Shown here: piece after piece, positions 6,829 to 15,105 of the stretch
Layout of the letters: each line of letters starts with the position of its first letter
How positions within the stretch are numbered: the stretch's first letter is position 1
Source of the DNA: Halocynthiibacter sp049608145
GTDB lineage: Bacteria > Pseudomonadota > Alphaproteobacteria > Rhodobacterales > Rhodobacteraceae
Reading direction: 5' to 3'
Assembly (NCBI RefSeq): GCF_049608145.1
Contig: NZ_JBMYXF010000042.1
Location: forward strand, 1 to 26,925
Length of the DNA: 26,925 bases
The notes under the pieces: generated by a model
What the model was told of the DNA's origin: nothing
The model's database searches: none
Seen by the model: the letters and a program-made list of their open reading frames with translations, nothing else
Translations under genes and position numbers: made by a program

Positions 6829-7620
6829 ATGATTTTACCAACTGCAGCATACTGGCGTGAATGGGGTGCGAGGCATCCGCGCAACGCCCTGTTTCTGCAT
6901 TGCGGGAATGCACATTCCGGGGCTTGGAAGGGTAATGCGGCCTATCTGGAACATGCGCTGCATATTGTGGCGACTGACCACCCGGGGCACGGGCGTTCAC
7001 CAGCTTGGGATCCGGCGTTGGACCTGCATGATCAGGCGACAGATTTTGCCCGCGATGCATTTCCGGCTGAGGGGCAGGTCGATTTGGTTGGCCATTCCTT
7101 TGGTGCGACGGTGGCGCTTCGGTTGGCACTTGAAAGCCCGGAGCGTGTGCGCAGCCTGACCCTGATTGAACCGGTGTTGTTCTGTCTGCTGAAGGGGAGT
7201 GAGCTGTTTGATCGCCTGCAGACCCTGTCAGTCCCGATCAAAACCCTGATTGATGCCGGCGATGCCGAGGGGGCAGCGCAATTGTTCACAGAACGCTGGG
7301 GCAATGGGGCGGCCTGGTTGGATATACCTGAGGCGCAGCGCGCCTATATCGCCCGCTGCATTCCCCTGATCCCCGCCAGCTGGCCCGCATTATATGAGGA
7401 TGAAGGTGGGCATTTCACGCTGGAAAGCATTGCGCGTGTGCAATGCCCCGTGCAGCTGATCCGGGGCGATCAGTCAGCCGAGGAAATCCCCCTGATCCAC
7501 GGAAAATTGGCCCAGGCCCTTGGGGCGCAGGATCATATTGTCGCCGGTGCAGGCCATATGGTGCCGATCACCCATGCACGTGAAGTAGCGGAGCTGATCC
7601 GGATGTTCATGGGGTTGTGA
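6829..7620 (+). CDS. Alpha/beta hydrolase
   Basis: This 263-residue alpha/beta-hydrolase-fold protein is probably an esterase or lipase-like enzyme of unknown substrate. The oxyanion-hole region reads LHCGNAHSGAWKGNA, the next motif is DHPGHGRSP, the nucleophile elbow is GHSFG, the acid is likely Asp in RGDQSAEE, and the catalytic His lies in GAGHMVPITH near the C-terminus. All parts of the triad are present, so it should be active. It follows the isomerase by 35 bases in the same direction and converges with the threonine aldolase gene. Confidence 0.9.
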   Translation: MILPTAAYWREWGARHPRNALFLHCGNAHSGAWKGNAAYLEHALHIVATDHPGHGRSPAWDPALDLHDQATDFARDAFPAEGQVDLVGHSFGATVALRLALESPERVRSLTLIEPVLFCLLKGSELFDRLQTLSVPIKTLIDAGDAEGAAQLFTERWGNGAAWLDIPEAQRAYIARCIPLIPASWPALYEDEGGHFTLESIARVQCPVQLIRGDQSAEEIPLIHGKLAQALGAQDHIVAGAGHMVPITHAREVAELIRMFMGL

Positions 7621-7700
7621 GTTGGGGCGTGCCAACCCCAACTGATATATGCGCTGTCGGGCATAAGGGCCCCGGAAGCGCCTCGCGATATAAAGCTTCC
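7621..7700. terminator. Hairpins between convergent genes
   Basis: Two inverted repeats lie between the convergent hydrolase and aldolase genes. The first is GTTGGGG (7621-7627) with CCCCAAC (7636-7642), right after the hydrolase stop. The second is GGAAGC (7674-7679) with GCTTCC (7695-7700). Neither is followed by a clear T run, so termination is suggested by position only. Confidence 0.4.
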
Positions 7701-7725
7701 AGGCCGCTCCGCGCTCTTGTGTATC

Positions 7726-8775
7726 TTAACCCTTCACCAACTCGACAAAGCGATCAATACGCTCATCGCTGATCGACCAATCGCAGACCATGCGCGCCAT
7801 CAACATTTCATCGGGATCATCGCCTTCAAGATCGTTGTTCCAGACGTAATACAGCGCACCCGCATCGTGCAGACGTTTGTGGGCGGCACGAGGGAAGCTG
7901 GCGAAAACGATGTTGGCCTGCGTTTCGAATTCAAACCGTACGTCTTCACACTGGCCCAGGCCACGGGCCAGGCGCGCGGCATTTCCATTGGCCGACGTCG
8001 CAAGTTCCACCCAGAGATCATTGGCGAGATAGGCCATCATCTGGGCCGAAAGATAGCGGTGTTTGGAAAACAAATGTGCGCCACGTTTGCGGCGCAACTC
8101 AAACTCCCAGGCGTGTTTTGGATCAAAGAAGATCACAGCTTCCACGCCCATCAGCCCGTTCTTTGTGCCACCAAAGCTGACGGCATCAATGCCCGCGCGC
8201 CAGGTCATATCCGCAGGGCTGCAACCAAGCGACGCCATCGCGTTGGTGAAACGCGCGCCATCCAGATGCACCGGCAGGTCGTATTCTTTTGCCACGTCCG
8301 TCAGGGCTTTGATTTCTTCAACGCTGTAAACCGTGCCGCGTTCTGTCACCTGAGTGATGGAGACAGGGCCGCGCTGGGGCCCATGTACACCACGGCTTTC
8401 TTCCTTGGCGATGGTGGCGCGCAGGGCGTCAGGTGTCATTTTAGCATCGACTGCCGGGACAAGTGTCAGCTTGCCGCCGCCCATGTAAAATTCCGGAGCG
8501 TTGCATTCGTCTTCATGGATATGGGCCATAGGGGAACAGAACACTGTTTCCCAGGGATTGGACAGGGTGGCAAGCGCCAAGGAGTTTGCTGCGGTACCTG
8601 TGGCGACCAAATAGACTGCGGCGTCGGGGGCATCAAACATTGTGCGAATGCGTTTGACGACTTCTTCGTTGATGCGATCACCGCCGTAGGGCATGGCGTA
8701 ATGCTGGTTGGCGGCTTCCAGCGCGGCCATGACATTTGGATGGACGGGGCCTGCGTTGTCAGAGGCGAAATACAT
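7726..8775 (-). CDS. ltaE: Low-specificity L-threonine aldolase
   Basis: This PLP enzyme splits threonine or allo-threonine into glycine and acetaldehyde. It has 349 residues of the beta-eliminating lyase family (fold type I). It starts MYFASDNAGPVHPNVM and has PYGGDRINEE, GTAANSLAL, the substrate/PLP region HIHEDEC, the PLP-Asp in PVHLDGARF, and the Schiff-base Lys in SFGGTKNG. It is the last gene of a tightly packed minus-strand operon. Its ATG shares one base with the stop of the cysteine-cluster gene (TGATG at 8773-8777). The symbol is by family; some relatives act on beta-hydroxyaspartate or phenylserine. Confidence 0.88.
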   Translation of the reverse strand: MYFASDNAGPVHPNVMAALEAANQHYAMPYGGDRINEEVVKRIRTMFDAPDAAVYLVATGTAANSLALATLSNPWETVFCSPMAHIHEDECNAPEFYMGGGKLTLVPAVDAKMTPDALRATIAKEESRGVHGPQRGPVSITQVTERGTVYSVEEIKALTDVAKEYDLPVHLDGARFTNAMASLGCSPADMTWRAGIDAVSFGGTKNGLMGVEAVIFFDPKHAWEFELRRKRGAHLFSKHRYLSAQMMAYLANDLWVELATSANGNAARLARGLGQCEDVRFEFETQANIVFASFPRAAHKRLHDAGALYYVWNNDLEGDDPDEMLMARMVCDWSISDERIDRFVELVKG

Positions 8776-9224
8776 CAGAGTTGCTCCTCAATCAGATAAT
8801 GTTCCCATTCCTCTTCGGGAACCTCAAATTCCGGGACAGTCTGTCCCTTCATGGAAATCCCTGCTTTATGCACCGACTCTGGATCACCAGAGACAAGCGG
8901 GTGCCAGTCGGCAAGGCCGCGCCCTTCGTGCAGGCGGCGGTATGCGCAGCTATAGGGCATGAAATATGACACGTCGGGCAGGGTTTTGGGCGTTAAAACA
9001 ATACACTCGGGAACAAATTGTCGGCGAATTTCATATTGGGAACAGCGGCAGCTTTCGTCATCTAGCAAACGACAGGCGACACGGGTGAAGACAACAACGC
9101 CGCTGTCTTCGTCTTCCAGTTTGTTCAGGCAACATTTGCCGCATCCGTCACATAGCGCTTCCCATTCCTCGGCGTTCAGCTTGTCGAACGGGTATTTTTC
9201 CCAGAAGTTTGCGCGCAGGGTCAT
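8775..9224 (-). CDS. YcgN/UPF0260 family cysteine-cluster protein
   Basis: This 149-residue protein of the YcgN (UPF0260) family starts MTLRANFWEKYPFDKLN. It contains the family's cysteine cluster CDGCGKCC (Cys25, 28, 31, 32), further Cys at 51, 59, 61 and 74, and YSCAYRRLHEGRGLADWHPL. The Cys pattern suggests a metal or Fe-S centre, but the function is not established. It overlaps ribF upstream by ATGA (9221-9224) and the aldolase downstream by TGATG, so the three genes are translationally coupled. Confidence 0.92.
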   Translation of the reverse strand: MTLRANFWEKYPFDKLNAEEWEALCDGCGKCCLNKLEDEDSGVVVFTRVACRLLDDESCRCSQYEIRRQFVPECIVLTPKTLPDVSYFMPYSCAYRRLHEGRGLADWHPLVSGDPESVHKAGISMKGQTVPEFEVPEEEWEHYLIEEQL

Positions 9225-10162
9225 GGCAGGGCTTTCAGAATGTCACGGGCGCGATTGCAATCGGCGTTCATCTGGCTGATCAGGTCATCTAGGCTGTCGA
9301 ATTTTTCCTCAGGGCGCAGATATTCCACCAACGCGACTGAGATGTTGGATCCGTAAAGATCCCCCTGAAAATCAAAGATGAAGGTCTCAAGGTTGGGCAG
9401 GTTTTCACCGAACATCGGGCGTACCCCCATACTGGCCGCACCATGGTATTGCCCGGCGTGGGGACCATCTATGACATCGACTTCGACAGCATAAACGCCG
9501 AATTTGGGCAGATGTAGCCCGTCGATTGACATATTGGCTGTGGGAAAGCCTAGGTCACGTCCACGCTGGTCGCCGCGAATAACCTCGCCTTCCATCCGGT
9601 GCCAGTGGCCCAGCATACGCGCTGCATCACCGGGGCGGCCATCTGTCAGGGCCTGCCGAATATTGGTGGATGAGAATTCGCTTTTCGCATCTTTCACAAG
9701 TTCAGCCACGGTCACCTCAAATCCAAATTCTGCACCAAAGCGTTGCAGGTCTTCTACATTGCCGCTGCGACCTTTGCCAAAACAGAAATCCGCCCCGACA
9801 ACCACATGGCGCAATCCCAGCGCGCCGCTGATGATGTCACGGGCGAATTCTTCCGCCGACAGTTCCGCCAAAGCGCCGCCAAAGTTCAGCTCATACAGGC
9901 GTTCCACACCCAGCTTTTCCAGCCGATGCGCCCGCGCTTGGGCGTTCATCAAGCGGAAGGAGGGGGCATCGGGCGCAAAGAACTGACGTGGGTGGGGTTC
10001 AAACGTCATGACGCCCAGCGGGCAGTTCAGGCTGGTGGCCTTCGCGCGGGCGATATCAATCACGGCCTGATGGCCCAGATGTACCCCGTCAAAATTGCCA
10101 ATCGCAACGGAAGCCCCGCCATCTGCGGGCGCCATAAAGCTGGTATCTCGGATAATTCTCAT
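9221..10162 (-). CDS. ribF: Bifunctional riboflavin kinase/FAD synthetase
   Basis: This enzyme converts riboflavin to FMN and then FAD. It has 313 residues, the standard length. The N-terminal adenylyltransferase domain carries the nucleotide-binding AIGNFDGVHLGHQ and later SSTNIRQAL. The C-terminal riboflavin kinase domain has the signature GFPTANM and ends with a YLRPEEKFDSLDDLISQM segment. It is the first gene of a coupled operon with the YcgN-type protein and threonine aldolase. The SD is weak. I see no FMN riboswitch upstream in the short gap to the divergent small ORF. Confidence 0.97.
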   Translation of the reverse strand: MRIIRDTSFMAPADGGASVAIGNFDGVHLGHQAVIDIARAKATSLNCPLGVMTFEPHPRQFFAPDAPSFRLMNAQARAHRLEKLGVERLYELNFGGALAELSAEEFARDIISGALGLRHVVVGADFCFGKGRSGNVEDLQRFGAEFGFEVTVAELVKDAKSEFSSTNIRQALTDGRPGDAARMLGHWHRMEGEVIRGDQRGRDLGFPTANMSIDGLHLPKFGVYAVEVDVIDGPHAGQYHGAASMGVRPMFGENLPNLETFIFDFQGDLYGSNISVALVEYLRPEEKFDSLDDLISQMNADCNRARDILKALP

Positions 10163-10239
10163 GCCAAGGGCCTAGCCCGCAATGCGCCCCGGTGCAAGAG
10201 GTGCATCGCGGGGAGCTTGTGGGTTTTGGTGCCATTTCG

Positions 10240-10267
10240 TTGACATCAGGCAGCATGAGAATGTACG
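10240..10267 (+). promoter_or_regulatory. Possible promoter for the small basic ORF and phosphatase
   Basis: A perfect -35 hexamer TTGACA at 10240-10245 lies about 75 bases before the small ORF at 10322. The region 16 bases downstream (TGTACG, 10262-10267) is a poor -10. Position in the divergent gap and the good -35 are the only support. Confidence 0.35.
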
Positions 10268-10321
10268 CAGTTCCCATCCTGTATTGCCGTGGCTGCTGAA
10301 CCACCAAAACAGGAGTTAAGA

Positions 10322-10507
10322 ATGACAAAAGTCAGAAGCCGCGCCTGGAGAAGAGCGCATGCAAGACGGGTAGTTTCCCGCAGAAACCCTGAGGGGCATC
10401 CAGCCCGGCGTTTGGGGTTTCCACGGAAATATCTGTGTAGAAGGCGCGACAAGATGTTTCTGCGCCGGAAGGAAGGCTATTTTGCACTTACAGATGACTG
10501 GAGCTGA
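10322..10507 (+). CDS. Small arginine-rich protein (61 aa), unknown
   Basis: I do not recognise this 61-residue protein. It is very basic: Arg runs such as SRAWRRAHARRVVSRR and RKYLCRRRDKMFLRRK fill residues 5-50, and the tail is acidic (ALTDDWS). The start at 10322 has a good SD (AGGAG, 6 bases upstream). An ATG 33 bases earlier has no SD. Its stop is three bases before the ATG of the phosphatase gene, so the two are likely coupled. The composition suggests nucleic-acid or ribosome binding, but that is inference. The ORF could also act mainly as a leader peptide. Confidence 0.55.
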   Translation: MTKVRSRAWRRAHARRVVSRRNPEGHPARRLGFPRKYLCRRRDKMFLRRKEGYFALTDDWS

Positions 10508-10510
10508 AGT

Positions 10511-10837
10511 ATGAATATTCTTTTTGTCTGCAGCATGAATAAGTGGCGCAGCCCCACGGCCGAGAAAGTGTTTCGTCGAACAGAGGGTGTCAGCGTGCGA
10601 TCTGCTGGCACCAGCCGGAAAGCACGACATCACATCACCGTCTCAGACATTCGCTGGGCAGATGTGATCTGCGTTATGGAAGATAAACATTTGTCACGTC
10701 TGCGGGCTGATTTTCGAGGCGAGGTTGCTCACAAAGACCTGCATGTTCTCGATATCCCAGATGATTATCAGTTCATGGATCCGGAACTGGTAGAGTTGCT
10801 GCAGGACGTCGTGGAACCTATTATTCAGGCCCGGTAA
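10511..10837 (+). CDS. Low-molecular-weight protein tyrosine phosphatase-like protein
   Basis: This compact 108-residue protein resembles the predicted tyrosine phosphatases of the COG4551 type, shorter than classical LMW-PTP (about 150). The catalytic P-loop is at the N-terminus: ILFVCSMNKWRSPTAE, with Cys7 and Arg13 in C-x5-R. Asp residues in DIPDDYQFMDPEL could supply the general acid. Physiological substrates for this subgroup are not known to me. It follows the small basic ORF by three bases with its own GGAG. A hairpin overlaps its stop codon. Confidence 0.85.
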   Translation: MNILFVCSMNKWRSPTAEKVFRRTEGVSVRSAGTSRKARHHITVSDIRWADVICVMEDKHLSRLRADFRGEVAHKDLHVLDIPDDYQFMDPELVELLQDVVEPIIQAR

Positions 10838-10848
10838 GCACGGGCCTG
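10826..10848 (+). terminator. Hairpin overlapping the phosphatase stop codon
   Basis: A perfect 8-bp stem CAGGCCCG (10826-10833) and CGGGCCTG (10841-10848) has a seven-base loop that contains part of the TAA stop. No T run follows, so it may be a weak terminator or a 3'-end stabiliser between convergent genes. Confidence 0.5.
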
Positions 10849-10878
10849 AAGTGGGTCAGGACTGTTCGGAAAAGATCA

Positions 10879-11328
10879 TCATCCCCGCGACGGGGCCAGA
10901 ACCACGGCTTCGCCCATCAGAACAGGTTTGCCGTCCACCACGCATTTGGTTTCCATGGTGACTTTGCGTTTCTCGCGGTTGATGTCGGTCACGATCACAT
11001 CGGTGCGGACTTCATCGCCGGGGCGCACGGGGCCCATAAATTTCAGGTTCTGAGACAGGTAAATCGTGCCATGACCCGGCAGCTGTTCCCCGATCACAGC
11101 CGAAATCAGACCGGCGGTCAGCATACCATGCGCAATGCGGCCTTTGAACATGGTGCCGGCGGCGTATTCATCATCCAGATGCACGGGATTGCGGTCGGTT
11201 GAGACCTCCGCAAACATCTGAATATCTTCATCCGACACCACCTTGGTCAGGTGACGATGCGTGCCGATTTCCAGATCTTCAATGAAGATCGTGCCGCGCT
11301 GTGGTGTTGTATCCAGCATCTTAGTCAT
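10879..11328 (-). CDS. MaoC-family (R)-specific enoyl-CoA hydratase
   Basis: This 149-residue single-hotdog MaoC hydratase resembles PhaJ, which makes (R)-3-hydroxyacyl-CoA from enoyl-CoA. The catalytic motif region is STDRNPVHLDDEYA (Asp and His), followed by FKGRIAHGMLTAGLISAVIG and the strand FMGPVRPGDEVRTDV. The ATG at 11328 is possible. The ATG three codons later (11319) has the better-spaced SD (AGGA, 8 bases). About 20 bases upstream lies a long palindrome with CTGC-AGT-GCAG, a candidate PhaR site, consistent with a role in polyhydroxyalkanoate supply. The assignment of the in vivo substrate is inference. Confidence 0.88.
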   Translation of the reverse strand: MTKMLDTTPQRGTIFIEDLEIGTHRHLTKVVSDEDIQMFAEVSTDRNPVHLDDEYAAGTMFKGRIAHGMLTAGLISAVIGEQLPGHGTIYLSQNLKFMGPVRPGDEVRTDVIVTDINREKRKVTMETKCVVDGKPVLMGEAVVLAPSRG

Positions 11329-11344
11329 CCTGATCCGATTCCCG

Positions 11345-11369
11345 GGTTATACTGCAGTGCAGCATAACC
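11345..11369. promoter_or_regulatory. Palindromic operator, candidate PhaR-type site
   Basis: This 25-base near-perfect palindrome has arms GGTTAT-n-CTGCA and TGCAG-n-ATAACC around a central G. The core 11352-11362 is CTGC-AGT-GCAG, which fits the CTGC-N3-GCAG pattern described for PhaR repressors of Rhodobacter/Paracoccus. It lies just upstream of the MaoC/PhaJ-like gene. Confidence 0.5.
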
Positions 11370-11451
11370 TTGCCCGAAGTTGAAATCAATCGTTAAGGTA
11401 ACTTTGTGTCGCTGGGCTTATTATTTTTGTAATTTGGTTGCGCTGTGAATT

Positions 11452-12327
11452 TCAGCGAAGAAAACCAATTGTATAGGTCGGGTGATGATCCTGTGTTTCC
11501 AGCCAGCTTTTCAGCAGGGCCTCATCCGGTTGATATTTTGTTGCGGTCTCTGCCGCCGCCAGGCCACCGGAGATAAACAGAACATCGATATCTTCACCAA
11601 CCCCACCAGCCACATCCGTAATGATGCCGTCGCCAATTGCCAGGATCTTGTCGTCGGAGATGTCAATCTCAAGGGCTGCCAGACGGCGGCGGGCGAGGTC
11701 ATATATTGGCGGGTGAGGTTTGCCGAAATAGAGACTCTCGCCTCCCATTTCTGTGTAAAGCTGTGCCAGCGCGCCAGCACACCATTCCCGTTTTTCGCCC
11801 CGATCTACAACGATATCCGGGTTCGCGCAGAGCAGTTTTAGCCCCATTTGTTTCGCTAGAAGGAAATCGGCGCGATACACGGAAGGATCCGCATAAGGAT
11901 CAAATGGGCCGGAACAGACGATGCCTTCAGCCTCTGCCAGCGGCACCTGTTGAATGTCGCGAGGGTTGTCGATGATCGACATGTGGTCAAAGAAGCCCAT
12001 ATCCACTTCGCCATCACCGATGAAGTAAATCTTATCGCCCACTGCACCCAGATGCATCGCGGCGCGGGCGGAATCGCCAGAGGTCGCCATCGTGTCCCAG
12101 GCATCGCGCGGTACGCCGATCTGTTCCAGTTGGACCTCAACCGAGGCATGCGGACGGGGGGAATTGGTCACCAAAACCACTTTGCCACCTTTTGCACGGT
12201 ATTGCTGCAATGCGGCGACTGCGGCGGGGAAGGGCGTCAGTCCGTTGTGCACACAGCCCCAGAGGTCGACAAACAGCGCGTCGTAATGTGCTGAGATTTC
12301 CGACAGATGTTCGATGACCTGTGTCAT
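11452..12327 (-). CDS. TIGR01459-type HAD-superfamily (class IIA) hydrolase
   Basis: This 291-residue HAD class IIA phosphatase relates to NagD and matches the alphaproteobacterial TIGR01459 group. Motif I is ALFVDLWGCVHNG; note Trp after the first Asp and Gly in place of the usual second Asp, giving DLWG. Motif II is VLVTNSPRP. The Lys of motif III lies in YFGKPHPPIY, and motif IV is LAIGDGIITDVAGG. DLWG instead of DxD is, as far as I recall, normal for this group, so activity on a phosphate ester remains plausible but the substrate is unknown. SD GGAG precedes the ATG. It follows the pyrophosphatase gene and its terminator on the same strand. Confidence 0.88.
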   Translation of the reverse strand: MTQVIEHLSEISAHYDALFVDLWGCVHNGLTPFPAAVAALQQYRAKGGKVVLVTNSPRPHASVEVQLEQIGVPRDAWDTMATSGDSARAAMHLGAVGDKIYFIGDGEVDMGFFDHMSIIDNPRDIQQVPLAEAEGIVCSGPFDPYADPSVYRADFLLAKQMGLKLLCANPDIVVDRGEKREWCAGALAQLYTEMGGESLYFGKPHPPIYDLARRRLAALEIDISDDKILAIGDGIITDVAGGVGEDIDVLFISGGLAAAETATKYQPDEALLKSWLETQDHHPTYTIGFLR

Positions 12328-12346
12328 GGCGTGCGCTCCGAATAGA

Positions 12347-12372
12347 AAAGGGCCCCGCAGTGAGGGCCCTTT
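12347..12372 (-). terminator. Rho-independent terminator of the pyrophosphatase gene
   Basis: A nine-base stem AAAGGGCCC / GGGCCCTTT with an eight-base loop is read on the minus strand and followed by a short T tract (TTTTC). It lies 34 bases after the ppaC stop and before the HAD gene start, so it separates the two minus-strand transcription units. Confidence 0.85.
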
Positions 12373-12405
12373 GCAAAGATCAGATCAGCGCGATTTGCGC
12401 AAGGC

Positions 12406-13326
12406 TTATACAGCCAGGTTCGGGATGATCTGTTTTTTGCGGGACATAACGCCCGGCAGAACCACGGTGTCGCCGTCCACAGAGACGCTGAAGCTTTTCT
12501 CAGCGACAGTTTTGCTTAGATCATTGGGGATCAGCATGGTGGCTTCTTCATTCAGGATATCCACAACAAACAGCAGAACCTGATCAACGCCGTCTTCAGT
12601 GGCGACAGTTGACATGCTTTCCATCAGGCTTGCCTTGCGGTCCAGAACCATTTTCGGTGCGGTGGTTTCCAGAACAGACACGCGGAATTTGGTGGCGTCA
12701 ACGGCATATTCTTTGCTGTCCATGCGCAGCAGTTCAGCGTCAGAGAATGCGGAAACGTCTGATTTCGCTTCGAACATTTCGCCTGCATAAGCCGCCAGAT
12801 CCAGGTTCAGTTCAGACGCCAGCTTCACAGCCAGTGCCTTGTCGTGATCTGTGGTGGTCGGGGAACGGAATTCCAGCGTGTCAGACAGAATGCAGGACAG
12901 CATTGCGCCTTTGATGTTGTCAGGCATTTTTGCCGCATCATCACCCATCAGATCATAAATCACAGTCGCAGCACAGGCCAGCGGACGGATGGTGATGTCA
13001 ATCGGGCCTTTGGTGGTCAGGCCACCGATCAGCGCGTGGTGATCAATGATCTGAAGGATGTTGGCGTTGTTGATGTTTGCCGGCAGTTCTGCCGGGTTGT
13101 TGGTGTCAACGATCACAACATCTTCGCCGTCCTGAACATCTTTCAGAAGCGCGGGCGTTTCAAAACCCCATTTCTCAACCACAAAAGCGGCCTCAGTGTT
13201 TGGGGTGCCCAGCAGGCGTGGTTCGGCGTCAACACCCAGAACTTCGTTCATATACCAAGCCTGAATGATGGCACAGCCGGTGGAATCTGTATCGGGGGCC
13301 TTATGGCCAAAAACTTTTACGGTCAT
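12406..13326 (-). CDS. ppaC: Manganese-dependent (family II) inorganic pyrophosphatase
   Basis: This enzyme hydrolyses pyrophosphate to phosphate, pulling biosynthetic reactions forward. It has 306 residues from the start chosen here (MTVKVFGHKAPDTDST); an ATG four codons upstream at 13338 is an alternative, and neither has a clear SD. The DHH-superfamily motifs are intact: GHKAPDTDSTG (metal His/Asp), VDTNN, IDHHALIGG, and CILSDTLEFRSPTTTDHD. The C-terminal DHHA2 domain ends VMSRKKQIIP with the substrate-binding SRKKQ. The full length and complete ligand set argue for activity. It is followed by a strong terminator. Confidence 0.95.
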   Translation of the reverse strand: MTVKVFGHKAPDTDSTGCAIIQAWYMNEVLGVDAEPRLLGTPNTEAAFVVEKWGFETPALLKDVQDGEDVVIVDTNNPAELPANINNANILQIIDHHALIGGLTTKGPIDITIRPLACAATVIYDLMGDDAAKMPDNIKGAMLSCILSDTLEFRSPTTTDHDKALAVKLASELNLDLAAYAGEMFEAKSDVSAFSDAELLRMDSKEYAVDATKFRVSVLETTAPKMVLDRKASLMESMSTVATEDGVDQVLLFVVDILNEEATMLIPNDLSKTVAEKSFSVSVDGDTVVLPGVMSRKKQIIPNLAV

Positions 13327-13507
13327 CAGAATGTCCATGCTTTGAAGGATGATTTGCGCGCCTTATACGGAGGTGCACAAGGCTTGTCACCATGATCACA
13401 CGCATGGCAGCTATGTTTGCGCAACAAGGGGACAATTGGCCACGGCAGATATTCTTTCACGCGGGTCAGTGTGCTATTTGGAAAGGATTTGTATATGGTG
13501 AGTGACT

Positions 13508-15072
13508 ATGACGTTTTATATTTTCGCTTTTTTCGCCAATTTCCTCCTATTTGCGTCAGCAACTTTCGCGGATCAGATCCCCACCGGGCGGATCAGCGCG
13601 ACACACATAGAGGTTTATGATGATGAAAAACGGGCATTCCAGCTGATCCGGAATGAGGGTCAGGTCTTTCATGGGGGACGTCAGCCGCTTCTGGCGACTT
13701 TTCAGCCGGACCTGTTGAAAGGCGATGACCTATCGCTATTCTGTGAGGGGTTTGAGCCGTTTCATGAACTTTATATCGGTGGCATTACTGGCCGTGTCGA
13801 AACGCCAACACAAATTTCAACAAGTCTGGCTGATATACGCTTTATTCATGTGAGTACTTATTCCATGCTTCTGACCTTCCGGTCCGATGATTACCTGATC
13901 TCTGGGATTATCCAGACGGGAAGAGCGCGGTATGATGGGGCTAACATCTGTCCCTATGACCTGGAAGACAACGCAGGTTTCAGCAGCTTTGTATCGGTTG
14001 TCTATTCCGACCGGCATCAGGGGTATGCGGGTTGCTGTCATTTGAAGCGCAGTGGCAACTAGAGTGATGATACTGGAAAACCGGGTTTTGTCCTTTGTCC
14101 GCCCCCGGCCAGAAATATTTTTTACGGCCTGCAGGCACCATGTGAGGCCGGAAACGCACATGCCTGCATACAACTTGGGTATTGCTATTCCGGGGACGCC
14201 TGGGAACTCGAAGCGCTGATGGTGGATCTGCGAGCCGATGCGAGTGCGTCTGACTCTTATGTAGAACAAGGCTGCCTAGGGGGCAATCCAACGGCCTGTT
14301 ATAATTATGGGCTTAGCCTCGATCGGGATTGGGCAAAGGCGACGGAATTTTATACCCGGGCCTGCCAGGGCGGCGAAGAACTTGGATGCGAGGAACTACG
14401 CTACCAAAGCTTTTGGCGACGCAGCGATCCTATCGGGGATTTGCAAACGGCCTGTGATCAGGGCAATTTCAACACTTGCCTTTATCTGGCCGAAAAACGA
14501 GCACACCCAGTTGCTGCTGAAAGCGACGATCCTGCAGATATTGAACGCATGACGGCATATGTGACGGACCTGGATACGATCTGCAGAATGGGTTCGGTAG
14601 AGGCTTGCGGTTTTGCAGCGAGCATCACGCGTCAACGGGGCAATCCCGAAGTTGCGATGATGTATGCGAATGCTGGTTGTGGGGGCATGGATGGAAACGC
14701 CTGTTATTCTGTTGGCGTGCTGTTTGAAAAAAGGGCAGAACTGGAAAGGGCTTTGTCACAATATATTATCACCTGTGAGATGGAATATATGCCGGGCTGC
14801 ACGGCGTAGGGGGGATGTATCAATATGGCCGTGGTGTTGACGAAGACTAGAGCCGCGCCGAACATTACTACGCCGGGGGCTGCATCGGCCAGGATGCTAG
14901 GAGCTGCAACAATCTAGCAGCCATATTGAAAGATGTTGATCCCGGAAAATCTGAAGCCTATGCCGCCCGCGCCTGTAGTCTTGCCCCCGGTTATTGCCCG
15001 GAAGGCATTGCGCCTGAGACTATCGAAGATGAAGCGGACAAGCCTTGGTATTATTATTTTCTAAACCCGTAA
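13508..15072 (+). pseudogene. Secreted cysteine-rich Sel1-like repeat protein, broken
   Basis: Read together, this stretch is one secreted protein of about 520 residues. It starts with a signal peptide (TFYIFAFFANFLLFASATFA; ATG 13508 or GTG 13502) and an unrecognised domain ending CCHLKRSGN. TAG at 14060-14062 stops this frame. The same frame continues with no start until ATG 14219 and encodes Sel1/Hcp-like repeats rich in paired Cys: GNAHACIQLGYCYS, GNPTACYNYGLSL, GGEELGCEE, GNFNTCLYLA, GNACYSVGVLF. One base is missing at about 14807 (TAG results). The next frame gives GGMYQYGRGVDED, then TAG at 14848, then SRAEHYYAGGCIG and CNNLAAIL to TAA at 15070. Three lesions make a pseudogene the simplest reading; sequencing error or separate short proteins (13508-14062 and 14219-14809) are alternatives. 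Confidence 0.7.
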
Positions 15073-15105
15073 ACCTGATTTGCATCGCATAAATATCAGT
15101 TGGGA

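Noticed and set aside
7717..8799. A 360-codon plus-strand open frame over the threonine aldolase gene.
   Set aside because: The minus strand gives a complete PLP enzyme with all motifs. The plus-strand frame is a shadow with unlikely composition.
13417..13620. A 67-codon frame at the start of the Sel1-like gene.
   Set aside because: It has an SD-like GGAAAGGA before an in-frame ATG at 13496, but the overlapping frame has a clear signal peptide and a long continuation, whereas this one ends without features.
14060..14850. TAG read as a sense codon in the Sel1-like gene (recoding).
   Set aside because: Two of the stops (14060, 14848) are in frame, but the third (14807) results from a 1-base loss. 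The IS481-type relic nearby also ends at TAG normally, so decay is simpler.
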